This document shows, one piece after another, positions 7,999-16,263 of a stretch of DNA of 64,000 nt. The DNA is taken from contig JANLXF010000089.1 in assembly GCA_031364965.1 (NCBI GenBank), forward strand, positions 1 to 64,000. The letters are read 5' to 3'. The stretch comes from JAOUEA01 sp031364965. Its GTDB lineage: Bacteria; Actinomycetota; UBA4738; HRBIN12. Both the position numbers and the translations under genes were made by a program. How positions within the stretch are numbered: the stretch's first letter is position 1; every line of letters starts with the position of its first letter. The notes beneath the pieces were generated by a model. The model made no database searches and had not been told where the DNA came from. It worked only from the letters and a program-made list of their open reading frames with translations.

Positions 7999-9396
7999 TC
8001 AAAGCGTGGGGCGAGGCCAGCCCGGGGGAAGCGGCGAACACTCCGATTCCGCGAGCCGACGCAGCGCCGCAACGGCGCTCGCGGTCGGGTCGTTCACGAG
8101 CTCGTACGGATCGGCCGACAGATCGTAGAACTCCTCCTCCCCGCTCTCGTACTTGACGTACTTCGCGCTTGACGTCCGAACCCCGCAGAACGTGTGGGTT
8201 CCGTCCGCTCCCCCTTCGATCACCATATGATCACGGGTCACGGACCCGAGGAGTGAGAGCCCTCCCTCTGTCGGGAAGGGGATCCCGGCGGCCTCGGCCA
8301 GGGTTGGGGCGATATCCAGGTTGTCCACCACCTGCTGACGGTCACCCGCCGCCAGATGCCCGTCGAAGCGGGCGAGCATCGGGACACGGAGCGCCTCGTC
8401 GTACGGCACGCCTTTGGACATCCATCGATGGGAGCCGTTGGCGAAGCCGTTGTCGCTGATGACCAGCACGAGGGTGTTGGACAGATCCCGGGTCTGCGCG
8501 ATCGTGGTCAAGATCGCGTCGATGGCCCGGTCCTCGGCGTACAGACTCCGGGCTTGTGCCTTGCGCCAGCGTCGCAACCGCGTCGTCGCGATGGTGGCCA
8601 GGCCGCGGATATAGGCGGGCTTGTCGGACACGTCGGCTTCGTTCACGTTCGGCGACGCAGGAGCGAGCGTGACGGGGGCGGCGAGGTCCTGCGGCGCCGG
8701 GATGGGCGGACCGCCGGCGGCGCTGTGCGGCGCCGACGGGGCGAAGTACAGGAACAGCGGTTCCGTCGGGGGGGTCGACCGGACGAAGTCGGTGGCCAGT
8801 TGCTCGGTCACCGTCGTCGAGTAGTCCCCGGGGGCCTGTCCGTACGAGACGTCGGCCACCGACGCCCCGTCGAAGAGACGCAGCGTGTAGTCGTAGTACG
8901 GCGACAGCGAGGACTTCGTGGCCGCGGGAAGATGCGCCGCGAATGCGTCCCAGCCCGGCGGGATCGTGCCGTCCCACGCGTTGAGGAACTTCCCGAAGAG
9001 CCCCGTCCGATAGCCCGAGCCCTGCAGGGCGTCGGCGATCGTACTGCCCGGCCAGCCGTTCGCCGCGAACGCAGCCCAGCCTCCGTAGGGCCGCTTGTTC
9101 GTCCAGACCCCGTTGTCGTGGGAGTAGGTCGACGTGAAGATCGACGTGCGCGAAGGGCAGCACACCGGGTTGGAGACGAACGCGTTGCGGTACGTGACCG
9201 GAAGCCACGAGCGCGTGAGTGGCATGTACTGCAGCATGTCCGACCGCTGGTCGTCAGTGACGATCACCACGAGGTCGGGCCGTGCGACCGCATGGACGAC
9301 GCGGGCGGGCGGGGCGAGGATCAACGCGGTCAACGCAACCAGGGCAGCGGTCGCACCGACGATCAGGGCCCGAACGGCTGGGGGCGCGGTGCGCAC
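7999..9396 (-). CDS. Secreted sulfatase-family hydrolase
   Basis: The product (465 aa) has an N-terminal membrane helix or signal peptide (residues 9-36) and then an alkaline-phosphatase-fold sulfatase domain. Metal-binding Asp-Asp appears in VIVTDDQ (about 48-49). The formylglycine motif C-x-P-x-R is present as C79-C-P-S-R83, with the following T-S-I-F-T. GLFGKFLN and a later SDNG (VISDNGF) metal site are also visible. Such enzymes hydrolyse sulfate esters outside the cell and need a formylglycine-generating enzyme, which is not in this window. The substrate is unknown. GTG 9396 is the first start giving a complete signal peptide. Confidence 0.9.
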   Translation of the reverse strand: MRTAPPAVRALIVGATAALVALTALILAPPARVVHAVARPDLVVIVTDDQRSDMLQYMPLTRSWLPVTYRNAFVSNPVCCPSRTSIFTSTYSHDNGVWTNKRPYGGWAAFAANGWPGSTIADALQGSGYRTGLFGKFLNAWDGTIPPGWDAFAAHLPAATKSSLSPYYDYTLRLFDGASVADVSYGQAPGDYSTTVTEQLATDFVRSTPPTEPLFLYFAPSAPHSAAGGPPIPAPQDLAAPVTLAPASPNVNEADVSDKPAYIRGLATIATTRLRRWRKAQARSLYAEDRAIDAILTTIAQTRDLSNTLVLVISDNGFANGSHRWMSKGVPYDEALRVPMLARFDGHLAAGDRQQVVDNLDIAPTLAEAAGIPFPTEGGLSLLGSVTRDHMVIEGGADGTHTFCGVRTSSAKYVKYESGEEEFYDLSADPYELVNDPTASAVAALRRLAESECSPLPPGWPRPTL

Positions 9397-9509
9397 GGGC
9401 CAACCGTACGTCGCCGACCCGCGTCGGTCGAATCGCGGCCACTCTGCCGCCGGGAGCTCGCGACACCGGGCAGTCCCGTGATGGAGGCTGCGGTCCGTAC
9501 GCTGTGCGC

Positions 9510-10136
9510 ATGAAGGCCGGCCGCCTCGTCTTCGAGGGACACATCCTGGGCGCGTCGTTCGATTCGGGCGACCGCTTCGTCGCGGGCCGATGGCACGCCT
9601 CGCCGTTCGGGCCGTTCGCCGACGTGATGTGGTGCCGCCCCGACGGCACGCGGGTGCTGCTGGCGCCCAGCGATCTCGTCGCCGGCTTCGTGGCGCACCA
9701 CTACGCGTTCGACGAGATCGTGGTGACCGACGTGCGGGTCGAGCGGCGCGGGAGCGGGATCGAGATCATGGCCGGCCCGATCCACGCGGGGCTCGTTCCG
9801 CACGCCCCCGGCCTGCCCTCGCGCATCCTGCGGCTGCGGCCACGGAAGCTCCGGACGATCCCCGCCTGGATCGCGTTCGAGGACGCCGTGCTCCGGCCGG
9901 TGGCCGGTCCGCTCTTCGGCCCGAACGCGCGGGCTCTGCGCACCCATGGCGTCACCCGCGACGGCTCCAGGGAGTGGTACGCGATCCACGACTTCCTGGA
10001 GGCCGACGCGAACGGGTCGGTCGCCGGGGAGGATCTCGGTAGGGTCGCGCTGTGCCCGCCCGCCGGCTTCGGGTTCAGCGAGTTCCCGGGCGGCGCGGCG
10101 ATCGTACGGGTGACGTCGATCTTCGAGCCGGCCTGA
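9510..10136 (+). CDS. Conserved hypothetical protein (208 aa)
   Basis: The ATG at 9510 opens a 208-residue soluble protein with no signal peptide or membrane helix. The sequence is rich in beta-type segments (GRLVFEGHILGASF, ADVMWCRPDG, RVLLAPSD) and has a basic centre (RILRLRPRKLR). I do not recognise a domain. Upstream in-frame residues overlap the divergent sulfatase promoter region, so the internal ATG is preferred. It ends 11 bp before the convergent repeat protein. Two cysteines are present (C42 and a C-P-P near the end) without an obvious metal-site pattern. Confidence 0.7.
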   Translation: MKAGRLVFEGHILGASFDSGDRFVAGRWHASPFGPFADVMWCRPDGTRVLLAPSDLVAGFVAHHYAFDEIVVTDVRVERRGSGIEIMAGPIHAGLVPHAPGLPSRILRLRPRKLRTIPAWIAFEDAVLRPVAGPLFGPNARALRTHGVTRDGSREWYAIHDFLEADANGSVAGEDLGRVALCPPAGFGFSEFPGGAAIVRVTSIFEPA

Positions 10137-10147
10137 GTTTCAGGCCG

Positions 10148-10708
10148 CTACCGCATCGTCCAGGTCGGCTGCTTCTCCGGGTCCAGGAACTGGATGAACG
10201 GCGAGCCGTCGGAAGCCAGGCCGACCACCGCACGAAGCTCGCCCTCGGGATCGAGCAGCCTGAGCACCGGCGAGCCGGCGGCGGCCAGGCCGAGCCGCAC
10301 GCGGACCTTCCCGTCCTTGTCGTACAGGCCGAGCGTGGGCGTGCCCTGCTCGGCGAGGCTGAACACCTGCGAGAGCTCGCCGTCCTTCACCTGCATCCCC
10401 ATCGTGGGTGACGCCTCGGGCGCCAGTCCGAACTTCGCGCGGATCCGGCCGTTCTTATCGCCGAACGCGAGGCTCGCGCTTCCGTCGGTGGACAGCCCGA
10501 GCGTCGCCCTGACCTTGCCGTTCTCGTCGCCCACCGCGAGGCCGGCGCTGCCGTCGGCCCCCAGGCCGAAGCGCGCTCGGACCTGGCCGTCGGGCGAGAG
10601 CAGGGAGAAAAAGGGGGAGTCGTCGCTCGACAGGCCGATCCGCAGGCGAACGTTGCCCTGCTCGTCGACGACCTCGAACTCCTCGGCTCGAACAACGCGC
10701 TTCTTCAC
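10148..10708 (-). CDS. Protein made of 23-residue beta-solenoid-like repeats
   Basis: After a basic start (MKKRVVRAEEF) the whole 186-residue chain is about seven and a half copies of a 23-residue repeat. The pattern is roughly L-x-D-x-x-G-x-V-R-A-x-x-G-L-x-x-D-G-S-P-x-L, with Gly, Asp-Gly and alternating hydrophobics in register. There is no signal peptide. Regular Gly-turn/beta repeats of this length suggest a small beta-solenoid or propeller-like strand stack. Similar repeat proteins occur scattered in bacteria as hypotheticals; I know no assigned function. The GTG start has GGGGAG upstream. It could act as a scaffold or assembly protein, which is an inference. Confidence 0.75.
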   Translation of the reverse strand: MKKRVVRAEEFEVVDEQGNVRLRIGLSSDDSPFFSLLSPDGQVRARFGLGADGSAGLAVGDENGKVRATLGLSTDGSASLAFGDKNGRIRAKFGLAPEASPTMGMQVKDGELSQVFSLAEQGTPTLGLYDKDGKVRVRLGLAAAGSPVLRLLDPEGELRAVVGLASDGSPFIQFLDPEKQPTWTMR

Positions 10709-10808
10709 GGTGCGAGGCTCCCCGGGTGCCCGCGGGGTGCGGGCGTGACCCTATCGTCGCGCACGCGCCGGTCCGGCTCAAGCACGCGAGGCGCTTCGGA
10801 TGCCGCGA

Positions 10809-11983
10809 TCAACCGATCCGGAGCACCACCCTGGCGTGCTGGTGCTCCGTATCGCTCTGCGCGCCCATCACGAGGGTCTGGAACGGCTCGAGGTTGTCGC
10901 GGGCCACGGGGGACATCGCGTCCGTGTCCGCCACGGCGCCCAGGATGCCCGCGAGATCCACGTACACGAAGCCTTCGGAGTACGGAACGTCGGCGAGTGC
11001 AGCCGACACCCGCTCGGCGTCCATCGCGTTCGGCGCGCCGTGCGCGGCATCGATGATCCGGAACGCCTCTTCTTCGGAGCTCGCGATCACCGCGGTGCCG
11101 TCGAAGATCGCGTACGCAGGTCGCAGCCCGGCCATGCCACCGTCGTCGGGGAGGAAGGAGACGGTGACGCCATCGTGGTCCACCGTCTCCCACCGCGGCG
11201 CGGCATCCGCGACGGGGTCGAACCCGAGCGGCGCGATGGCCGCGCCACCCATCGCCACGTCGGAAGAGACCGCCTGGGCGGCAAGTTCGAACGCGGCACG
11301 CATCGCGTCGGCATCGTCGGTTCCCACCATCAGGGCGCCCACCGGGGACGTGGCGCCTTCGGGCATCGACAGCTCGAGCGCCATGTCGCCGGTCAAGGAA
11401 CGGATCGCCGGCTCGACGCCGCTCTGGTCGAGGGCGTCTTGCTGATCCGACGGCAGGTCGGCGAGCGCCGACTCGATGCTGGTATCCACGTGTTCCACGC
11501 CGATGAACGCGAGCGCATCTGCGGGTACCGTCGCGAGCAGGGCGTTCTGGTGGTCCTCGGACCCGAGCACGGCGAGCTGCTCGGGCGAGAGCAGGGAGGG
11601 GTCGTACGTCACCTCGGTGTCGATCGCCATCGCATCGGGCTCAGCGGCCAACGTGATCCCGATCCCGCGGATCGCGTCGTTGTCCACGCCCGGAACAGGT
11701 TCACCTTCTGCGAGGCGGCGGGGTCGAGATAGGCCGTCAGGACGATGTCGGTGTCGGCCGGGATCTTGGAGGCCAGCGCCTCGCCCGATCCGCGGAGGGC
11801 CATGAACGACGCGGCGGCGGCGAAGCCGGCGAGCCCCACCACCGAGGCCACCGCGATCACGACAGCCTTGCGCCCGCGACGTGGGGGCGCAGGCGGCAGC
11901 GTCACGCCCGTTCCCTCGATCGTTGCCTCGACCCGCGTGAGGCCGTCGGGGGTGGCCGGATCGGTGGGGATCGGTGGCTGCAT
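10809..11983 (-). pseudogene. DUF3352-type membrane-anchored protein with internal deletion and frameshift
   Basis: The N-terminal frame (ATG 11983, SD GAGGAG) encodes a cytoplasmic tail, a membrane helix (about residues 41-65) and the typical DUF3352 opening A-D-T-D-I-V-L-T-A-Y-L-D-P. At about 11690 this frame runs out of family-like sequence. The rest of the family pattern (GVDNDAIRGIGITL onward, ending VVLRIG) continues in another frame to 10809. Together the pieces give about 391 codons, while I recall the family at over 500 residues, so an internal segment of perhaps 130-160 residues is missing as well as the frame. Both halves look otherwise intact. The cause could be a recent deletion or an assembly or base-calling error. 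Confidence 0.7.
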
Positions 11984-12073
11984 GTCGGGGCTCCTCGTCG
12001 GACCGTCGAAGGTCTATCGGCACGACGGAGGCCGATGTGCAACCCTAGCGCGGAGATCCGCCCTGCCCGCGCA

Positions 12074-13183
12074 TCATGAGCGGATCGATTCGCGGCGCAG
12101 CGTGCACGCCTCGAGCCGCTCCGCCAGAGGGTCGACACCGATCCCGGGGCCCTGCGGCACCGCCATCGTGCCGTCGGGCGCCATCACGAACGGCATCGTG
12201 AGGTCCTCGGGGAAGTACCGTGCGGAGCCGCTGGTGTCGCCGGGCAGCGTGAACCCGGGCATCGCGGCGAGGGCCAGGTTCAGCGCGCGACCCACCCCGG
12301 TCTCGAGCATGCCGCCGCACCAGACCGGCACGCCGGCGGCGCGGGCGACGTCGTGGACGCGTCGAGCCTCGAGCGCTCCGCCCACCCGTCCCTGCTTGAT
12401 GTTCACGATGCGGCACGCGCCGAGCTCGATCGCATCGTGTGCCAGGGCTGCCGAGCGGATCGACTCGTCGAGGCACAGGTCGGTCTGCAGCATCCGCTGC
12501 AGGGCCGCGTGCTGCACCAGATCGTCATGGTGGAGTGGCTGTTCGATCATCAGCAGATCGAACGCTTCGAGGGCGCGGAACACGTCGGCATCGTCGAGGG
12601 TGTAGGCCGCGTTCGCGTCCACGCTCAACACGATCTCGGGGAACGCCCCCCGCACCGCGGCCACGCGCTCGACGTCGAGGCCCGGCTCGATCTTCAGCTT
12701 GATCCGGCGGTACCCCTCTTCGAGGTACCCCTCGACCTGGGACAGGAGCTCGCCGGTGGTGGGCGTGATGCCGACCGACACGCCGCACACGACGCGCGTC
12801 ACGGTGGCCCCCAGATAGGCGGCGAGGGACTCCCCCCGGGCGCGGAGCTCGGCATCGAGGAACGCGTCGACGATCGTGGCCTTGGCCATCGGGTTCCCCC
12901 GGACGAACGCGAACACCCGATCGAGGTCGTCCGACGTCACGTCACCGGCGCGCACGAGCGCGGGGACCAAGAGGTCCCGCATCAAGACCCAGGCGCCGTC
13001 GTTGAATTCAGCGCTGAAATCGGGCTCGAGGTCAGCGACGCATTCTCCCCACCCCTCCGCGTCGTCGGTCTCCACCCGCGCGAGGATGCACACCTTCTCG
13101 GTGGAGGTGCCGAAGCTCGTGCGGAACGGACGCACGAGCGGCAGGCCGACGAGCCGGAGTTCGACGGCGCGCACGCGCGTCAT
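12074..13183 (-). CDS. menC: N-succinylamino acid racemase / o-succinylbenzoate synthase (enolase superfamily)
   Basis: The product (369 aa) is a muconate-lactonizing-type enolase-superfamily enzyme. The catalytic set is complete: K162 and K164 (KLK), metal ligands D189, E214 and D239 (DAN, EQP, DES), and K263 (NIKQGR). A GMLETGVGRA block near the C-terminus is typical of the NSAR/OSBS group. Members make o-succinylbenzoate for menaquinone or racemise N-succinyl amino acids, and many do both. No other men genes are visible. The gene overlaps by four bases (ATGA) a GNAT acetyltransferase-type gene, the partner found in D-to-L amino acid conversion operons, which favours the racemase role. The symbol reflects the family only. 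Confidence 0.85.
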   Translation of the reverse strand: MTRVRAVELRLVGLPLVRPFRTSFGTSTEKVCILARVETDDAEGWGECVADLEPDFSAEFNDGAWVLMRDLLVPALVRAGDVTSDDLDRVFAFVRGNPMAKATIVDAFLDAELRARGESLAAYLGATVTRVVCGVSVGITPTTGELLSQVEGYLEEGYRRIKLKIEPGLDVERVAAVRGAFPEIVLSVDANAAYTLDDADVFRALEAFDLLMIEQPLHHDDLVQHAALQRMLQTDLCLDESIRSAALAHDAIELGACRIVNIKQGRVGGALEARRVHDVARAAGVPVWCGGMLETGVGRALNLALAAMPGFTLPGDTSGSARYFPEDLTMPFVMAPDGTMAVPQGPGIGVDPLAERLEACTLRRESIRS

Positions 13184-13932
13184 CCGAGCGCCTCCTGCGC
13201 GAGGCAGTAGGTGGCCCGCTGGCCGTCGAATTCGACGACGATGTTGCCTGCGGCGAAGGAGGTGTCCAGCGCATCGGCAACGCGCTCGCGTGCCGCGGAC
13301 GCGGCTCCCGGATCGGAGGTGCGCAGCGCGTCGTACTCGCGCGGCACGGCCACCTCAGCGCGAACCACCTCCGGTCTGGGACGGGGACCGGGCGAGCGAT
13401 CGAGGTCCCACCGGACCACGAGCCGGTCGCTGCGCTCGCCCGCGTTGAGCGAGTCGGCCATGTCCCCGTAGAAGTCGCGGCGGAACCGATCCGCCGTCGC
13501 CCCCAGCTTGCCGAGGTTGAACCAGGCGTTGCGCGCGATCATCGGGTCGAACGTCCAGCGGATCAGGTGGATGTCCTGGTCGAGGCAGGCCGCGCGCTGT
13601 GCGAGCTTCAGCGCGAACCCGATCCCGCGATGACGCCGATCCGGGAGTGCCGCGAGCATGTGGGAGTGCACATGGAGCCCGTCCTCGGGGTCGATCCCCG
13701 CCCAGCCCAGGACGTAGCCGATGGTCTCCCCTTCCGCCTCGGCGCCCCAGGGGACGTTTCCGCTCTCTGCGAGCGCGAGGATCTCCTCGCGTGGCAGCAA
13801 CTGGTGGTTGCCCCAGGTCGCGATCATCACCCGAAGGATCGCGTCCGCATCCTGGATCGAGGTGAGCGGCCGGAGCCGCACGTGCGCTGCCTCGGCGGCG
13901 GCGTGCGCTTCGTCCCAGGCCTCACTCCTCAT
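13180..13932 (-). CDS. GNAT-family acyltransferase, COG3375-like
   Basis: ATG 13932 gives a 250-residue protein whose N-terminal 170 residues form a GNAT fold. A V/I-rich strand with H-S-H-M-L is followed by the acyl-CoA loop R-H-R-G-I-G-F-A-L-K (the Q/RxxGxG/A signature) and LIRWTFDPMIARNAWFNL. These features match the predicted acetyltransferase group I know as COG3375. Its stop overlaps the start of the racemase gene (ATGA), implying co-translation. In Geobacillus an equivalent GNAT protein transfers succinyl groups from succinyl-CoA to D-amino acids. That specific activity here is inference from the neighbour. The C-terminal about 80 residues are beta-rich and of unclear role. Confidence 0.82.
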   Translation of the reverse strand: MRSEAWDEAHAAAEAAHVRLRPLTSIQDADAILRVMIATWGNHQLLPREEILALAESGNVPWGAEAEGETIGYVLGWAGIDPEDGLHVHSHMLAALPDRRHRGIGFALKLAQRAACLDQDIHLIRWTFDPMIARNAWFNLGKLGATADRFRRDFYGDMADSLNAGERSDRLVVRWDLDRSPGPRPRPEVVRAEVAVPREYDALRTSDPGAASAARERVADALDTSFAAGNIVVEFDGQRATYCLAQEALG

Positions 13933-13967
13933 CGCGCGGGCCCCGGGGCGACGGATGCGCTCGTTGC

Positions 13968-14147
13968 CTAGCCGCCGGCCGGAGGAGGCAGCTCCTGCCA
14001 TTCGACGTCGTCGAGGTCGTCGCCCCGCCGGCGCTTCACGATCTGTGCGATGCCGGCCACGATCGCCGCCACGAACGCGAGCTTCAGGAGCTTCCTGAAG
14101 AAGCCACCCTTCTTCTCCTCGGTCGCCTCGTTGGTGTCATCTGACAT
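13968..14147 (-). CDS. Small single-pass membrane protein (59 aa)
   Basis: A near-perfect ribosome-binding site (GGAGGG, seven bases before ATG) opens a 59-residue frame. It has an acidic/lysine-rich N-terminus (SDDTNEATEEKKGGFFRK), a membrane helix of about 17 residues (LLKLAFVAAIVAGIAQI), a basic stop-transfer K-R-R-R, and an acidic Pro-ending tail (DDLDDVEWQELPPPAGG). The hydrophobic helix flanked by charged segments and the good translation signal argue for a real gene. It lies between tRNA-Ile and the GNAT gene on the same strand. Function is unknown; small regulatory membrane protein is a guess. Confidence 0.68.
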   Translation of the reverse strand: MSDDTNEATEEKKGGFFRKLLKLAFVAAIVAGIAQIVKRRRGDDLDDVEWQELPPPAGG

Positions 14148-14169
14148 GGAGGTGCCCTCCTTCCGGGAG

Positions 14170-14244
14170 TGGGCCTGGATGGACTTGAACCATCGACCTC
14201 TTCCTTATCAGGGAAGCGCTCTAACCGAGCTGAGCTACAGGCCC
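14170..14244 (-). tRNA. tRNA-Ile (anticodon GAT)
   Basis: The minus-strand 75 bases begin GGGCCTGTAGCTCAG. The anticodon arm TTCCCTGATAAGGAA shows anticodon GAT, and the T-arm shows GGTTCAAGTCC. Acceptor GGGCCTG pairs with CAGGCCC plus A. CCA is not encoded. Its place downstream of gyrA and DUF3566 matches the ileT position of mycobacteria. Confidence 0.96.
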
Positions 14245-14322
14245 CACGTGCTGGGGCATGAAGCCCGTCGCCCAGCGTAGTCGGGGGTCGGAAACGGCGT
14301 CAATCGAAGCGCCGACCCTCGC

Positions 14323-14937
14323 TCAGCGCGGGGGCTTCTCGGCAAGCGTCACGTCGATCCCGCCGACGATGTCGCTGATCAGGTTGTAGAGGAATGCCAC
14401 GAAGACGTTGATCACGGACCAGACCAGGGTGAAGACCACCCCGCCGACGAAGAGCCAGGTGAAGATCACGCGCCCGTTGATCGCGATCGGCTCGGGATCG
14501 CGCGTGCCGGTCTCGCCGGTCCCGAAGAAGTACCCGAGGAGCTTCCCGATCTCGGTCATCGCCCCGGCCGCCGAGAGCACGGCGAAGATGATCGCGAGCG
14601 CGAAGAACACGATCAGCATCACGCAGAAGTAGAAGATCAGCGAGAATTTCAGGACCGAGAGCGGGCCGATGCGCCTGACCACGACGCGGGTACGGCGCGA
14701 TCCCTGACGGAGAGGCCGCAATGGATTCCGTCGGGGAGTGAGCGGTCGAGATGCCTCGTGCGGCACCGCGACCTCCTGAGCCGGCGCGACCTCCGGAGCC
14801 GGAGTCACCCCTGTTCCGGCCTGAACGGGCGACGCGGTCGCCGATGCGGGCACCGCCACGGCGCCCTCATGCTCGGTTCGGGGCGTTCCCGCCCCCTCGG
14901 GGGCGTCGCCCTGCTGGTTCTCGATCGTCTGCGTCAT
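14323..14937 (-). CDS. DUF3566 membrane protein (gyrA-linked)
   Basis: ATG 14937, immediately behind GGAGGAG, gives 204 residues. An Ala/Pro/Glu-rich disordered N-terminus (1-80) and a basic patch (TPRRNPLRPLRQGSRRTRV) are followed by two long hydrophobic helices (about 100-130 and 155-185). This matches DUF3566, a membrane protein found next to gyrA in actinobacteria (Rv0007 in M. tuberculosis). Here it keeps the tRNA-Ile neighbour but is separated from gyrA by an 85-residue membrane gene and an M23 peptidase on the opposite strand. Its role is not firmly known; a link to cell division or envelope has been suggested by context. Confidence 0.85.
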   Translation of the reverse strand: MTQTIENQQGDAPEGAGTPRTEHEGAVAVPASATASPVQAGTGVTPAPEVAPAQEVAVPHEASRPLTPRRNPLRPLRQGSRRTRVVVRRIGPLSVLKFSLIFYFCVMLIVFFALAIIFAVLSAAGAMTEIGKLLGYFFGTGETGTRDPEPIAINGRVIFTWLFVGGVVFTLVWSVINVFVAFLYNLISDIVGGIDVTLAEKPPR

Positions 14938-14994
14938 CTCCTCCGCGAAGAGTTGTAAGGGTACGCCCTGCCCGACACAAGCACCCGGCCGCAC

Positions 14995-15252
14995 CTACGT
15001 ACGCATCGGGCCCCCGGGCGCGCTCAGCACCCGGACGTGCAGCACAGCCAAGATCGCGATCGAGAGCGGCGCGATCACCCACGCGGAGCGAGCCGGGTGC
15101 TCGAGCAAGAGAAGACCGCCGATGCCGAGTCCGGCGCCGCCGAGCGCCACCAGGGCGTCGGACACGAGCCGCCGCATCCGCGGCCGCGCGAGCGCAGCCC
15201 CGAGCACGACGGCGCCGCTTCCAGCGATCACCGCGACCCCAACCACGTCCAC
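14995..15252 (-). CDS. Small membrane protein, two to three helices (85 aa)
   Basis: The GTG start has GGGAGG at good spacing. The 85 residues contain hydrophobic stretches at about 3-21, 33-51 and 57-75, with positive charges between them (RPRMRR). The C-terminus is short and Pro/Gly-rich. There are no recognisable motifs. It sits 57 bp upstream of the DUF3566 gene on the same strand and could be co-transcribed with it. The clean hydrophobic pattern and SD argue against a chance frame, but no family is known to me. Confidence 0.6.
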   Translation of the reverse strand: MDVVGVAVIAGSGAVVLGAALARPRMRRLVSDALVALGGAGLGIGGLLLLEHPARSAWVIAPLSIAILAVLHVRVLSAPGGPMRT

Positions 15253-15417
15253 GGTCGCATCCTCCCATGCCGGGAATCCGCCGAACGACTCCGAGGCGGC
15301 CGGGGACCGGTCATTGATGACTACGCGGAGTCACCCCCGCGCTCAAGTTCTCCCGGCCATTCGGCCGATACCTCACCGGGACGCGGGCGGATCACGAGGG
15401 GAAGGTCGAGGGGACCG

Positions 15418-16212
15418 ATGGCGGGAACGGGGCGACGTCGCGCGGCGGCAGTGCTACTGGTGGCAGGGCTCGCGATCGGGGGGGTCGCGATCGGGGCGCA
15501 GGCCGAATCGTCGGTCGGTGCGGCGCTCGGGCTCCGGCACGACCTGCGGGTCAAGATCGATCAGATCCACGAGCGTCGGCGGCAGGCCCGGGTCTCGATC
15601 CACCGGCGGATGCGATTCACCCGCGCGCGCATCAGCAACGCGCCGGGGGCGGCGGCCGTGGGCGATCAGCGCAGGTACGAGAAGTTCCGCGAACGGCAGC
15701 TCGCGTTGATCGAGGTGCTCTCCGCCCAGGAGCACGATCTCGTCAGCCAGCTCGCGGGCAGGGTGGAAGCTCTGCGGACCCGTCGGGAGGGGCTAGCCCA
15801 GTGGCTGGACACCTACGGCGTGTTCGAAGCGTGCCCCGTGTCGGGCTCGATCTCGATCGCGGACAACTTCGGGATCATCCGCGAGATGCCCGGCACCCCG
15901 CGGCACGTGCACATGGGCGACGACATCTCGGCGCCGACGGGCGCGGCGATCGTCGCGCCGTTCGACGGCACGGCCGTGGCCACCAACAGCGAACTGGGCG
16001 GCCCCTCGGTCAAGGTCTACGGCGCGGACGGCTACGTCTACAACGCCCATCTGTCGGCCTACGGGCGGTTGGGCGCCGTCACCGCCGGCACCGTGGTCGG
16101 CTATGTGGGCTCGACCGGCAACGCCACGGCGCCCCACGACCACTTCGAGTGGCATCCGGGCGACGGCGGCGCGGTCGATCCCTACGTCTACCTGACCGCG
16201 ATCTGCGGCTGA
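15418..16212 (+). CDS. Secreted M23 family peptidase (paralogue 2)
   Basis: The 264-residue protein has a signal peptide (ending about residue 30, AQAES), a charged helical region (40-135) and an M23 domain. That domain has H-M-G-D-D as the HxxxD zinc pair and P-H-D-H-F for the second pair. ATG 15418 is preceded by GAGGGG. It shares long near-identical blocks with the product of 6391-7179 (DNFGI, GDDIS/GNDIS, NAHL, YGRLG, GYVGSTG), so the two are paralogues. Facing the gyr operon and ending at a strong hairpin, it interrupts the usual gyrA-DUF3566 adjacency. Likely role: peptidoglycan remodelling outside the membrane. Confidence 0.88.
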   Translation: MAGTGRRRAAAVLLVAGLAIGGVAIGAQAESSVGAALGLRHDLRVKIDQIHERRRQARVSIHRRMRFTRARISNAPGAAAVGDQRRYEKFRERQLALIEVLSAQEHDLVSQLAGRVEALRTRREGLAQWLDTYGVFEACPVSGSISIADNFGIIREMPGTPRHVHMGDDISAPTGAAIVAPFDGTAVATNSELGGPSVKVYGADGYVYNAHLSAYGRLGAVTAGTVVGYVGSTGNATAPHDHFEWHPGDGGAVDPYVYLTAICG

Positions 16213-16219
16213 GGCTTGA

Positions 16220-16248
16220 GGGGCGGGGCGTCCCTGCCGCCCCGCCCC
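16220..16248. terminator. GC-rich hairpin between convergent M23 and gyrA genes
   Basis: ggggcggggcg (16220-16230) and cgccccgcccc (16238-16248) form a perfect 11-bp stem with a 7-nt loop. It sits eight bases after the M23 stop and 16 bases from the gyrA stop. No T-tract follows, so it would be a bidirectional stem-only terminator of the kind common in GC-rich actinobacteria. Confidence 0.6.
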
Positions 16249-16263
16249 CTCAGGGCCTGCTCG

